64,000 bases of DNA from Isoetes taiwanensis. Its lineage: Eukaryota > Streptophyta > Lycopodiopsida > Isoetales > Isoetaceae. Made by a program: the position numbers and the translations under genes. Shown here piece by piece: positions 25,010 to 36,000 of this stretch; the stretch's first letter is position 1; each line of letters begins with the position of its first letter. The DNA lies in assembly GCA_021234155.1 (NCBI GenBank), contig JAJEKV010000054.1, forward strand, positions 1,653,468 through 1,717,467. The letters run 5' to 3'. The notes beneath the pieces are model-generated. The model was not told where the DNA came from, searched no databases, and saw only the letters and a list, made by a program, of their open reading frames with translations.

Positions 25010-25750
25010 ATACGACTTATGACCTTAAGCATGACATAAACAATGATATTTACATCATCCAATTATAAAAGTGACACAATACATGATATTGATGTTGTCC
25101 AATTGCTTTCTAGTAATATGATTAGTGCCATTATACGTGGCAACAATGGATCAAGAAATATTAATTATGTGGCAACAATGGATTCAGAAATGGCATTATT
25201 ATTGACAATATAGAAGATATAATAAATGACATTGATATTGGTAACATAGGTGACATTGGTATTGAGGAAATAGATGTCATTATTTATGCCTTTATAAGTG
25301 TCCTTAAAACTACTATTAGAGGTGATAGTATGTTTGACATACTCTATGACATAAGTATTAGCATTATGAATGGTGTTATTAGCGACCTTATATGTGAAGT
25401 TATAAGTGGAACTATAGATGATGCTACATGTGACTTTATAGGTGACCTCACCAATGACATTAATAGTGGCATTATGTTTGACGTTATAGTTGGCCCTATA
25501 GGTGACACTATGTTTGACATTACAGGCAACGTAGTCACTGACGTTATAGGTGGCATTGTATGTGACAAAAGTTCTGACACTATATTTGACGTTAAAGGTG
25601 ACATTGCCACTGATGTTATGAGCGACAAACATGCTGACATTATATCTGACGTTCTCATTGCCACATTTGTGTCACCGGGTTGCCTCACCAATAGCGTCAG
25701 TTATTAAAAAAATTCGAGTTTCTATTTTAGGCCAAATAACGACATAATCA
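25010..25750 (+). repeat. Right subterminal repeats of the CACTA
   Basis: The short unit (a)ggtgacattatag / tttgacattata recurs every 20-50 bases in this stretch with variants such as ggtgacactatg and ctgacgttatagg. The repeats keep long ORFs open by chance on both strands (for example 25165-25632 minus and 25330-25707 plus); these are not genes. They mirror the left subterminal region. Confidence 0.8.
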
Positions 25751-25784
25751 ATGACACTAATGGACCCCTTCTCTTGTAGTGCAC

Positions 25785-26753
25785 GGCCCGTGACGCACTC
25801 CCATTGACGCTTGTTGCCACGCCACTTTCCTTCAGCAAATGGGGAATGGACTTTATGGGGCCCATGGATCCTCCCGCGCGGCACACCCGTGCCCGCTACA
25901 TTCTGGTCATCACTGATTATGCTACCAAATCGGCTGAGGCTTGTGCACTTCCAGACAATACTGCCGCCAGCACCGCCAAGGTTCTGTACACACACATCAT
26001 CACGCGTTTTGGCTGTCCCACGGAGCTAGTCAGTGATCGTGGAGTTCATTTCGTTAATCACACCATCAAGGAGCTGACGGATTATTTGCACATACATCAC
26101 CGCAAAAGCACACCTTACTATCCTCAAGGGAATGGTTTGGCTGAAAGCACAAATAAGACTCTCATCACTATTCTGAAGAAAATCTGTGATGCCTCTCGTA
26201 CGGATTGGCATAAAAAGTTACCTACTGTTCTTTGGGCTTACAAATCTGTTTCAAGATTGCTACTGGTCATACTCCTTTTAAGTTGGTTTATGGTCAAGAA
26301 GCTTTGATGTCGTTTGAATATGTTCTTCCGACACTTCGTTTCCAACTTGTTACCACATGTAATCCACCTGCAGCTCTTCAAGAACGCGTTTACCAACTTG
26401 AACAATTGGATGAACTTAGGCGAGATGCTTATATTCGGGTTCTTCATGGCCAACAGTTGCGGAAATCCTTGCATGACAAACATCTAAAGACCAAAACTTT
26501 TCAAGAAAGTGATTTGGTTTTGCTTTATGATTCTCGTTACAAAAATTTTCCAGGCAAGTTAAAGTTCAGGTGGCTTGGACCTTATCAAATCATTCAAGTT
26601 ATTCAACCCAGTGTTTTCAAGCTGGCCGAGTTAGATGGAACTCCATTACCTACACTGGTCAATGGTTTTCGCCTAAAACAATTTCATACAGAAGATACAA
26701 ACGTTCATACACAGGATCAACAACAACATTTTGACTCAGAAGATAGTGCATAA
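25785..26753 (+). pseudogene. Element A integrase catalytic core and C-terminal domain
   Basis: The DDE core is nearly perfect. The first Asp is in KWGMDFMGP, the second in ELVSDRGVHF, and the Glu in GNGLAESTNKT; the last two are separated by 35 residues as in retroviral-type integrases. The C-terminal domain in the next frame (26232-26753) has ESDLVLLYD and FPGKLKFRWLGPYQI, the GPY/F module, with no chromodomain after it. A single frameshift near 26245 separates the two frames. This half is far better preserved than the part of the same gene upstream of the CACTA. Confidence 0.9.
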
Positions 26754-26861
26754 GCGGCATATTTATATTATATCAGTGGCGAAATACAAAATGTGGGCAT
26801 TGCCCATATACATCCGCTATGGGCAGAGCTCTATTTACAAAATCCTAAGTTAAACGAACCC

Positions 26862-27080
26862 CTACTCCGGGAGCACCTGGTAGACGCACTGGTCCAGATC
26901 CCAGCGTAGATGCACCACCACTTCGATGGGATTAGTCTTCGGGTCAGGATGCTCCGCCATAGTGCCGCACCACCCATCCATCCGGATGCCGCGGTTGCGG
27001 CATTTCCACAGGTCCATAGCATTCATTTTACAGGTAATCCATTCATTGCATCCGGTCGGCATAGTGCATTCGTCATCCAT
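26862..27080 (-). CDS. Antisense accessory ORF of element A
   Basis: A 72-codon minus-strand ORF lies between integrase and the sense accessory ORF. Element B keeps a related minus-strand ORF at the same place (40075-40359). Shared residues include the TMPT block and GIRMDGWCGTMAEHP (B: GIRMDGRCAGMAEHP). Upstream on the minus strand both copies keep a TATA motif and an ATTGG (CCAAT) motif. Grande elements of maize are known to carry an antisense accessory gene with its own promoter in this same region; homology to that protein was not established. The product is rich in Cys, Met and Trp and has no domain I recognise. Confidence 0.5.
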   Translation of the reverse strand: MDDECTMPTGCNEWITCKMNAMDLWKCRNRGIRMDGWCGTMAEHPDPKTNPIEVVVHLRWDLDQCVYQVLPE

Positions 27081-27115
27081 GATCGCGAACTGGTGTCTCA
27101 GCTTCGACCACTGCT

Positions 27116-27170
27116 CGTCTTATATAGCCCAACCGCTTGGAGATCTGCCGACGTGGACCAATCACCAAAT
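27116..27170 (-). promoter_or_regulatory. Antisense promoter: TATA and CCAAT motifs
   Basis: On the minus strand the sequence GGCTATATAAGACGA (TATA at about 27126-27118) lies about 40 bases upstream of the antisense ATG. A GTGATTGGTCCACG block (CCAAT box) lies about 30 bases further up. Element B has GGCTATATAAGACGA near 40393-40407 and the same ATTGGTCCACG block near 40430-40440. The 5' leader would be very short. Confidence 0.55.
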
Positions 27171-27616
27171 TGCTAACGTGGTTGCAATGCAAGCCCATTT
27201 CTAAATTGGGAATCTTTTCTCCCGCCGCATATCTAGCCATGGTACCTTCTGACATTTTCGTTTTATGATATCCCACTTCGAGTTGCCAGCATTAAATGAC
27301 ATTCCTTCCTTTCACGCCCGTCGGACATTAATATTTGTACCTTCGCCAGCTGTCACATCCGATCGTTCCTTCACGTCTCATCTCCACCGTTCATCGCTTC
27401 TCCCTTAACTGCTTGGGGACAGCCAAATTTTTACCTCTCAATTGCCTCCTTTGGATCTGTTGCCACCTGGCACAATCCACAGTTCTTGACAACACGCCTC
27501 TTCGCCACAGATGTGTGCCCTAAAACCTTTTCATTCTTCTTCGTTTTCGTCTTCTGCTCTCCGCCCTCTGGCTTCTCACATCCGCTCTTCCAGTTACCTT
27601 AAAGACGCTCTTCGCC

Positions 27617-30493
27617 ATGGCCGCTACACCCAAATTCCCTCAACTTCAAGCTTCTGCTCCACGGGATCCGGCTCTTTTTGAGTTGGTGACTTTCTCAGCA
27701 CCCACCTTTCGAGATGCCCTTGCAGGTCCAAGTCGTGCAGTGGCGGAACGCCATGGGCTTTATGAATTCTCCCAACAGGACCTCCCTGCACCAAATCCGG
27801 AGCAACTGAAGCAGTTTGTCGCTCATATGATCAACACCCCGAATGGATACGCCACCACGGTCGATCAAACCATCATTTTGCTTACCTCGGTTCTGCTTTC
27901 TCAGGTATTCCAAATTCCCTTTCCCAGACCTTCTTTATCTTGGGCTGCCTTACAGGACCAGGATGTCTCTCAGTATGGCGCAGGTCCTTATCAAGCCAAC
28001 ACCCATCGACTCACAAACATTGCAAAGACCCACGATACTTTTGTAAAGTTTCTGTGGCGCAAATTCTATGGGTATTCTATCAAGAATACCCATATCAATA
28101 AACAGTTTTACAACATTGTCATTATGGCTGTCCACTCCCCTCATCCTATTGATTGGCCACAAATTTTGTTCCTCAAACTTCTCCATGAAATTGATCGCAT
28201 CCGCGCAGCCCCTTCTTCTGGCTTTGACACTGCTGTGGGTGCTCACCTCCAAGCCATCATCCGTCATTATATAACTATCACCCGTCCAGGGTCCCCCTCT
28301 ACTTCTCAGGCATCCACTCACCAAACTTTCCATTCCCTTCCTAAAAACCAACATGCTGAGACTTCACGCCCTCCTCTTTCTCCAGGTCATGCTTAAAATC
28401 AAGACAAACCTATTCATGTTTCCTCTTCATCCATGAAAACCACGCCCTCCACTTCTCATCATGTTTCTCAGATGTCCCAGACCAATCACCAACAGGGCCC
28501 CGCACCTCCACCTTCTCGACAGGTCCTGTATCAATACCAGCAGGATGTCCAAACAGTTGTCCTTAAGCTTCAGGACTCGCAAGAAACCTTCATGAATGGC
28601 GTTCAAGCCTACATGGAGGCCAGGGAAGCAGTTCACAGGGATCTCCAAGCTGCCACCATGCAAGTTCAAACCCTGGAAGAAAAACTTCAACAGAAACACG
28701 AGGCTTTTTTACAGGCCCGTGAAGCTCTCAAGACTGCCCAAGACCTGCTTGCTGATCAACAGGCTCAGTTACAATCCACCATTCAAGAATTGTTGGTGCA
28801 GGTCCAGGACAAGGATAAAACCCTTACTGAACTCCAGTCCATGTACACCGACCTTTCGCAAAATTACAACACTCAACTCCAAGAGCTCAAAGAACGCAAT
28901 GAGCAGCTCCCTTCTCTCCGAGGCCAACTGACCACACTTCAAAATCAGGTCACGTCTCTTCAGACTCAGCTAACAGAAGCTCAGAAACAAAAACTCATTG
29001 ATGATACAGAGATTGCCTCTCTTCGGCTTCACACTCCTGGACAGTCATCTTCACAGGGCACGCTCTCTCACAAACGGTTCCGTGATCAATCACGTCTCTT
29101 GCTTGAAAAAGATAATCAGATCAGAGACTTGGAATATCAACTCCAGCAAGCTGTTTAGTGTGCGGACGAAGCACAAAATCGACAAGATGCCTACATTGAC
29201 CTTGCTCTCCGCATTCCTCAGGATTTTTTCACGCCTTCCAGCTATCTGGATTATATGCACGCCCGACGCCATCTTTTCCTTCTGAAGTGGTATGCGGCAA
29301 ATGGCAAACTTACTGAGCCTCTGGCCAGCGACGATTTTCTCAGGATCTGGCCGGACCTTTCCATTGAAGACAAAGGCTTACTCTGTGCTCTTTTAGTCTT
29401 TAATTTACTCCATTGCGCGGATTCTGACTTAATTATTTTCCGCGTCGTTCAGCCCATAGTTTATATTTTTCATGATTTTTACTTGGATGATACACATGAC
29501 AGATTTTTAGATGACGCCCATCGGATTTTTCAAGGCAATCCTCACGCTCATTGGCTGCTCCTCCAGGACAATCCGTATCTCTAGGATCCTACTCAAGTCA
29601 ACACGTTTAGCACGGAGTACATGCCTGAGCTTGCTCATCATCTCCCTTTGTGGCAAGCAGAGACCCTTGCACAGGTGCGAAAGAACTTAGCCCATCCTGA
29701 AGACCTTCCGTTTGCTCAGATTTACATGCAGCACTTGGGTGGCTATAACACCCTATGGGCTTTTCTGGATAGCAAGACCATACCCACGGGTTGGGTTAAT
29801 CCTCCCGTTTGTACCATGCTCTCAGGTTCAGATTGGGATCAGTGGTGTCATGCACTTGATAAGGACCTTGTTCGTGAATTCCGGGAGCAGGCCCAGCAAC
29901 CCACACCAACTGGTCTTGCTATCTCTCCATATGCTTCCTTGGGTGCACCCCCGCGCATCCGATATCTCACTGCAGATTGGCGTCTTCCTTTTTGGAATAA
30001 ATTTATGGAAGGCCACGCTGACTGGTCTTCTGTTCAGATCTCTACAGATCTTCGGTGGGATCCACGTTTTGTTCGACGCTCTAATTGGGAGGATGGTGCA
30101 ACCTTGGAGCACACGGAAAATTGGATCTTCATCCCCAATGAGCGCGGTTGGCAGACGCACACTCATACTGTCCACGGACTTGATCTCTTTCTGATGCATG
30201 CTGCCACCTCACCGGATCCCTCAGTTCATCGCCAAGCAGGTTTTTGTGCTGCTTTAAAGTGTCTCCTGTTAAGTTCTCTAAATCGACAGCGCCCTATCTT
30301 TTATTGCAACCCGAATGCCAGCGTCAATGCCTTCGATCTTCAGACTTCCCTTCTCATGGAATGCCAATATGTCCCTGCTGAAGCAGACCGTGCCTTGGAA
30401 GAAATGGTGCATTCAGGTTTTCTCATTGACGCTCTTCCTGTCATCGGTCTCAACACTTTGGAAGCCCCAAGATCTCATTGGGAACTATCATAA
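27617..30493 (+). pseudogene. Accessory ORF (about 958 codons) downstream of integrase, element A
   Basis: One reading frame runs from ATG 27617 (good context, cgccatggcc) to the TAA at 30491, broken only by in-frame stops at 28394 (TAA), 29156 (TAG) and 29582 (TAG). B has CAA where A has the first stop, which fits a C-to-T change. The N-terminal part (1-260) contains RKFYGYSIKNTHINKQFYN, conserved in B. Residues about 275-515 are Gln/Glu/Leu-rich with heptad character, a long coiled coil (for example LQTQLTEAQKQK). The C-terminal part (about 535-958) contains WRLPFWNKFMEGHADWSS and GFCAALKCLLLSSLNRQRPI, also conserved in B. I do not recognise the family; env-like transmembrane segments are not evident. 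The sense accessory ORF is a shared trait of this retrotransposon family. Confidence 0.75.
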
Positions 30494-30530
30494 TGGCTCA
30501 GTTCCCCTTTTCTTCTCGAGTGTCGTTTGA

Positions 30531-30537
30531 TGGGGAG
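30531..30537 (+). other. Polypurine tract of element A
   Basis: TGGGGAG lies immediately before the TGTTAG start of the 3' LTR; element B has GGTGGGGGGAG at the same place. It is the expected plus-strand priming site. Confidence 0.75.
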
Positions 30538-31140
30538 TGTTAGTCATATGCGTCTGAGTACGGGACTATTCATGCACACGACGGACCAGGTCAAGGCCAA
30601 GGATCCACAGTCAGGTGTAGGTCAGTCGTCAAAGGCCCAGCAAAAGGCCCGTGAAGGCCCAGGAAGACCAAGCCCATGAGACCCACCTTGAAGGCCCGTG
30701 TGCGAAGAGGTCGAGAGCAGACAAGTGACGAGTAGTCACCGCCAGCGTGACTTCAGGCACCTCAAGAGGCACCGCCAGCATTCCTGCAAATGAGGCCTCC
30801 TTCTAGGAGTCGGCACCGAGATCTGACAGAGTATCTATGTTGGGCCAAAGGCCATTGTACTATATATATGAGTAGAGCTAGCATTCACATGCTAGATGAG
30901 TTTTTGGTCTTATATCACTTCTGTTTTCTCTCGATTTCGAGAGCTCATGTATCAAATGATATCAAAGAGTTTTGTTCTCATCATAGTGTTCTTATTGTTT
31001 TCTTTTGTTCTCTCTTTTCTCCTTTTCCTTTGTTTCTTTTGCAAATCCCGCGTGACACAGCTACCGGATTCTCCTGTTTGATCCACGGGTCCTCATAGAA
31101 GGGCTGTCTTGCAGGAGTTCCCGAACCCAGACCCCAAACA
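30538..31140 (+). repeat. 3' LTR of element A
   Basis: A 603-base LTR that starts TGTTAG and ends CCCCAAACA, with the TATA block at 30861-30868. It is followed by TCCAG, the right target duplication, and directly by minus-strand RT sequence of element C. Confidence 0.9.
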
Positions 31141-31145
31141 TCCAG

Positions 31146-31385
31146 GAATGAAGGTAGCATAATAATTTACTTTCCTAAGGAACGAGCATGTCTCTTTAAT
31201 GTTGGTAGGGGCCTGAGCTTTGAGCATACAGCTGAACTTGGCAGGGTCCGTGGTGATGCCTTCTTTACTGAGAATATGGCCAAGAAGAATACCCCAAGTG
31301 ACGCAGAAAGTACACTTCTCGAGATTCAAACTAATGCCCGATTCATCACATTTTTGAAAAACAAGGCCGTGAAGACGCCGGGAGC
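31146..31385 (-). pseudogene. Ty3/gypsy element C, RT fragment (right part)
   Basis: The minus strand reads FQKCDESG, then LNLEKCTFCVTWGILLGHIL, DPAKFSCMLKAQAPTNIKET and FLRKVNYYATFIPG. These are the end of the RT palm and the thumb of the same family as A and B. The protein then continues at 3396 on the other side of element A with LAAIA. The fragment stops at about 31385, where unrelated sequence begins. Confidence 0.85.
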
Positions 31386-33512
31386 AGGAGGGTGTTTCTC
31401 AGGAGCAGGTCTTTGGGTTAGGGTCCTTTGTAGATCATCTGGAAGTTAGGATTTTAGATGAGTTAGCACTTCTTATCTCTAGTAGAGCCATTCTAGAACC
31501 CTTTATCTAGATCTTGAACCCTAGCTGTAAGTTAGATGCATGTGATTAGGATTAGATGTTATTCTCATTATTCATCATGTTATGTGGATATGATATTGGT
31601 TGATCATGTTTGCTCCTCTTGTATAAGGAAGGGGGGTAGAGACCTAGTAGCCATTATTTAGATGATGCTCCTAGTTTAGACCCCTTAGTTCCTAATAGAT
31701 GCAGCATGTGCATAGGAATCCACCCGGCTACGGGGGCTATGATGTGACTTAGCACCATACAATGGGGCTAGTGGCAAAGTGGAGGGAGATCCCTGCTGAG
31801 CGCGGCTACTGGGGACCCATAGCGGGCTAGGCCTATAGTCGGTCACTTCGAGTAAGCCGGGTATGGGTCCGACACCTCCTGGGACAATGGTGCCGCCCTG
31901 CCTCTCAAGAGTTGCAGGTGTCAACCTGGCTCTTGTTTTGGGGGGTTCAGTCGGGTACGAATCGTGTGTCGCCACGATTCTCTAGCCGCCCGTGGAGCCA
32001 CTAGACCTCGGGAAGGGGAGATGCAATCCTTCCTGCCTCATCAGACTGGGGAGAGGAAACCCGGAGTAGTCTCGATGGGTGATGCCATGGGTTGCATATC
32101 TAGCAGGCCATAGTCATGCCAGAGCCCGATCTAGTTCGTCTGCATAGTATGCACAGGAGGGGCGGATGGAGTGGTCAACCCTAGCCATTGTCGATAGTCA
32201 GGCCCGATGTTATATCCCGGTCTACTCTATCTTGAGGCCCAGCCGTCAGTCTACCTCCCTTATGAGTCTGAGCCTGGATAGGAGCTATTCTATTTTATGA
32301 TGTATTATTGTCTATGATGGATCTATGGATAGATAGATGGTACTACCCTTCGAGATAGCTGATTGCATTGTTATTGCTAGTGCTGATGTTTATGTTTATG
32401 CTTCCGCTATTATAGGAGCCCATAGGGGAAGGGCGCATAAGACACCTTCATGTCCCCTTCCTGCAGCATGGCCATCCTAGGTGCGGGATAAATGGAGGGC
32501 CCATGTGGATTCTATATGTGTGTTCTTGTAGTCCGTCAGTCATTGCTTCATGTTGACACTACTGGATAACTCTTATGCATGTTACTAACACGTGGAAGCT
32601 TGTGCAGGCTGTTTGATAGCTGGCGGAGCATACGTGTGTATATAGCTATCTGTATTGTCATCTTGTTATCTGTATACGTGGCTTTCATGTATATAGCCTC
32701 ATGGGAGGCAGTACTTGTTCTGTGTACTCTGATGGTTTGATGTGAATACAAATAAAAAATTTTGGTACTAAAGTTTTGGTTCGTAACAGCGAGATGTCAT
32801 CTAATGCTGGCTCACAATTCTTAGCTTCGAATAGAACTGTACAGAAGCGTCAGGCTATTCTAATCATTCCTTTCTCAGCATTTTCATATTATCTATCCAT
32901 ACATAATAGCCTCCTCACAAATTCTCATACTTATATCCATTAAAGCGCCTCAATGCCAAAGGGGGGACATATTTTAGAACATACCCTAGAATCATAATCA
33001 AATGACACCCATAAAAACATATTCTTCCTAAGCATATGCCATCCAGAACTAGAAGATTTGCCTATCAATGCCCTAAATCCTTAATATTGAGATGAGTCCT
33101 GGTTACATAAGGCTGAAGAAATGACAAAAAAAAAAACTGCCTTATAGATTTACAATTTTAGTTCAATTTATTTTCTAACGGAGAGAAAAAGAGAACTCTC
33201 TCTTTATTCTTGGTTGGACAATTTTCTTTTCTTTTTCTCACCACCTTCTGAGTTAGGTCTCAGGTGCTTCAGAATATTTGGCTCCTACAATGGAGGTTTA
33301 TCCAGCCAGGTATGCCTGAGCATGCTAGGGCTCTGAAGGAGCCTGCCGCCTGCTTGTAGCATTTGCTCTTTTCTGCAAATTCAGGTAGGTCAATATTAGT
33401 AGTATTGATATAGACATGGGGACAAATTTAAAATGGGCATAAAAACGTTGAAAATGCTGGTATTCTTGGAGGCGAGGATTTAGAAGAATTGCAGATGTTT
33501 CTGAAAGAGGCA
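31386..33512. other. Non-coding stretch, possibly an unassigned solo LTR
   Basis: No gene was recognised. From about 31393 (tgtttctcagg) to 32788 (ttcgtaaca) the composition and the AATAAAAAA-like motif near 32750 would suit a 1.4 kb LTR, but the flanking five bases do not match. Short GATA repeats occur near 32328. The remainder (32.79-33.51 kb) is AT-rich and featureless. Confidence 0.3.
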
Positions 33513-33517
33513 ATGCA

Positions 33518-34091
33518 TGTTAGTCCTGTGCCTCCTGGTACAGGACTATTCATGCATACGACAGACCAGGTCAAGCTCAAGGATCCTCAGTCAGCCACGG
33601 GTCAGCCATCAAAGGCTCCGCAGAAGACCAAGCAGCGGACCACCTTGATCAAAACTGTGGCCAGTCAACAAAGGCGCGCTCTCGGACAAGTGGCGGCCGA
33701 AATCCGCCCAGCGTCGGCGTCAGCGTGATTCTAGGCACTTCAAAAGGCACCGCCAACATTCTACCATCGAGGCCTCCTTCGAGTCGGCAATCAGATCGGT
33801 CGAGTGTCTATATTGGGCCCAAGGCCATTGTACTATATATATGAGTAGAGCTAGCACATGAGTTTTAGATGAGTTTTTGAGTCTTGTCTCCTTTCGGTTT
33901 TTCTCTCTATTTGCGAGCTCATGTATGTTCATCATTGATATCAAGGAAGCTTATCATTTTCCTCTCATTTGTTCTGTTTTCTTCTCTTCTTGCAAATCCC
34001 GGCGTGACATAGTCCCGGACTCTCTGTTAGATCCACGGGTCCTCCACAGAGGGCTGCCTTCCGGGGAGTTCCCGAACCCGGACCCCAAACA
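33518..34091 (+). repeat. 5' LTR of element B
   Basis: 574 bases, TGTTAG to CCCCAAACA, TATA block at 33833-33841. It is followed by a gctggggtgcgattcc block that resembles the post-LTR block of A and may hold the primer-binding site; the tRNA was not identified. Confidence 0.92.
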
Positions 34092-34129
34092 CGCCATGCC
34101 GGGCTGGGGTGCGATTCCATCCTACTTTC

Positions 34130-36000
34130 TACAGCCGCCATATGCGTCGCGACATGTATGAATCTGCTCAGGCGGACATAGAGGGCCAGGCCATCTTGGC
34201 GACATGTATGTCTATGACATAGAGGGAGGCCATCGCCGGTCTAGGGCTCGGGCGCCACCAACCCCTCGTGTCTGTCTCGTCCGGTTCGCCCCCAAGCGTG
34301 CAAACATTGCTCACAACCTCGGTCCCCTCATCACTATCGGGGAGCCTTATCGGGGCTCAACCTTCTCAACCGTACTTTCATACCCTGAACATGCCTACAT
34401 CCATCATTCTTCGGGCCATCGCCTCTTCCGTCACAACCATCATCTCCCCGGGTGGAACACGGATATCCACCGCGTCTCCTTTGCGCCTACCGGGAATATC
34501 CTTTCCCTACGTTTCCCCCCTTGCCCTTCTGTTTACAACCTTACGGATCTCAAAACCAATGCTCCGGCTACTTCCGTTTCTCAACCGCGGTCACCCCTTC
34601 ATCGGGGTCCGCCGGGCACCATGCCACATCAACTCAACCTCAATATCCTCACTATCTTTGTTCTGTCCGGCCCGGCACTTTCACATCTACCTTTCGGACT
34701 ACGGCCCGGCTTATCCCACCTTTGGCAACACAAAAGGCAAACCGTTAGACCAAAGTGCTCGGGCCCACATGGAAGAATTTGAGGCTCTAGCTGTCCTAAA
34801 TGGTCATCGCGCAAGCCTCAAGCTGAAATTCCACATCTTTTCCACCACCTGCGTGGCTCTCCTCATCAATGGCTCATGTCCAACAAAAGCCATTGGAAAC
34901 AAACTTGTCGAAATGAGAACTTCTTTTTACGTCTCATTATGGAACCACGGATGATGATCAACTTCATCTCAAGCAACTCAATGAACTTCAACAAGAGCCC
35001 GCAGTGCGCGGGGATTTTCTTGGATCGACTTCACATTACGCTAAGTAAGCAAAGGGTACCCCACCGCGAGCCAGATTTTTGGTGCGGTTTCTCCAAGGAC
35101 TTCCTCCGGCTATTCGACTCATGGTGAATACTGCGTCCCAAGACTTTGGGCGAGGCTATCGACCTTGTCAATCACTTTCGATCAATGTTTCCTCCGTGGC
35201 TCTTCAAGAGCTCCGTTCATTCCACTGTCATGGTTCCACAAGCGGTACATTTCAGCCTCAACACGCTAATCACAGTAGCGGTCAAATCTGGTGCCATATT
35301 TGCAAATACCAAGGCCATTTGGCAAATGAGTGCAACTCCACCAATGGCCGCCTCATTGCAAAAGCGATGCAACATGTGCAATCATGCCGCGGAAGAGTGC
35401 ACTTCGCACTCATCCCACCGGTTCATAACAAAATGGTTTATCAAGTGCAAACCACACCTCGGCAACAATCGCACTATCGGCGGCCACCGCCCGGAGCAAC
35501 CCACTCAACTCTATCGACAGCGGGAGCAACCGCGGGGGGATCCAACCCCGTCCTCCTTTTGATCCTTCTAAAGCTTCCGTGTTACCCTTTGTCAGAATGG
35601 GGTCATACCACCCGCGGCGTGTCCTCAACTTCCACAAGTTCAGGTCGGCTTCACGGCACCAATCGGACCACATCGGTCCGCCTCACGACTTACCAACTTC
35701 GGATTGCTAATGGCAAACAAGGCGAGACCGGTTCTTAGAAGCCACCAAAAGCGCCTCGGCAATCGCGCTATCAACCAGCTCCGGCAAATCAACCTCAAGC
35801 TGGATCAACAAGCACAAGAGGAAATTTTCGGGCACTTAATCCTCGGTCCGGCCGTCAAATTGGGTTGGTTTAGTTTCCGCCCGGACCAAGGCATCCGTCC
35901 CTTGACCATTATTAGAATGGCACGCAACTTTGCCTTTGCCGTTGACACCATTCCTCATGCGGACGAAAAAAAAAGGTACACTTTGCACGACTTGAGAAGC
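34130..36000 (+). pseudogene. Element B gag
   Basis: Gag is spread over three frames. A capsid-like part at 34750-35150 (EEFEALAVLNGHRASLKLKF, then MVRFLQGLPPAIRLMV) is followed by a CCHC zinc knuckle at 35292-35333 (CHICKYQGHLANEC). A second shortened Cys/His cluster (CNMCNHAAEEC) lies near 35367-35400. The knuckles identify nucleocapsid function: binding of element RNA in the virus-like particle. Multiple indels prevent a full product. Confidence 0.75.

Larger units (their letters stand above)
13813..25781 (+). mobile_element. CACTA (EnSpm/CMC) DNA transposon inserted in element A integrase
   Basis: The left end reads CACTACAAGAGAAGGGGTC and the right end is its inverse complement. The terminal inverted repeat is 31 bp with one mismatch (13813-13843 and 25751-25781). 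The target site CAC is duplicated exactly (13810-13812 and 25782-25784). Long subterminal repeat regions follow each end. No recognisable TNP2/Transposase_21 or other classical CACTA transposase was seen. The only large conserved coding remnant is DUF7869-like (22.2-24.8 kb). The element also carries a MITE-like insertion, a possible spliced minus-strand gene and a palindrome-rich GC-richer block. It probably moved by a transposase supplied elsewhere, or its own has decayed. Confidence 0.93.
3401..31140 (+). mobile_element. Ty3/gypsy LTR retrotransposon A, interrupted by two DNA transposons
   Basis: The element has LTRs at both ends, gag and pol remnants in the order protease, RT, RNase H, integrase, and a long extra region after integrase. 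It is interrupted at 6995-11947 and 13813-25781; removing these leaves about 10.8 kb, close to the 10.9 kb of element B. It inserted into element C between RT and RNase H, in the opposite orientation. The right target duplication is TCCAG (31141-31145); the left copy appears degraded to TCGG (3397-3400). The integrase C-terminus has the FPGKLKFRWLGPYQI block and no chromodomain, resembling Tat/Athila-type elements. That lineage placement is from memory of family features and would need a phylogeny. Confidence 0.85.

Noticed and set aside
25165-25707. Long overlapping ORFs on both strands (155, 125 and 115 codons)
   Set aside because: They are translations of the short GTGACATTATAG-type subterminal repeats; all frames stay open because the repeat lacks stops, and the peptides are repetitive with no domain.
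31393-32788. A 1.4 kb solo LTR (TG...CA)
   Set aside because: No flanking duplication (GAGGG against GCGAG) and no second copy in the window; noted only as a possibility.
34092-34125. Primer-binding site for a specific tRNA
   Set aside because: A shared gctggggt(g)cgatt block follows both 5' LTRs, but it sits several bases from the LTR end and I could not match it to a tRNA 3' end with confidence.
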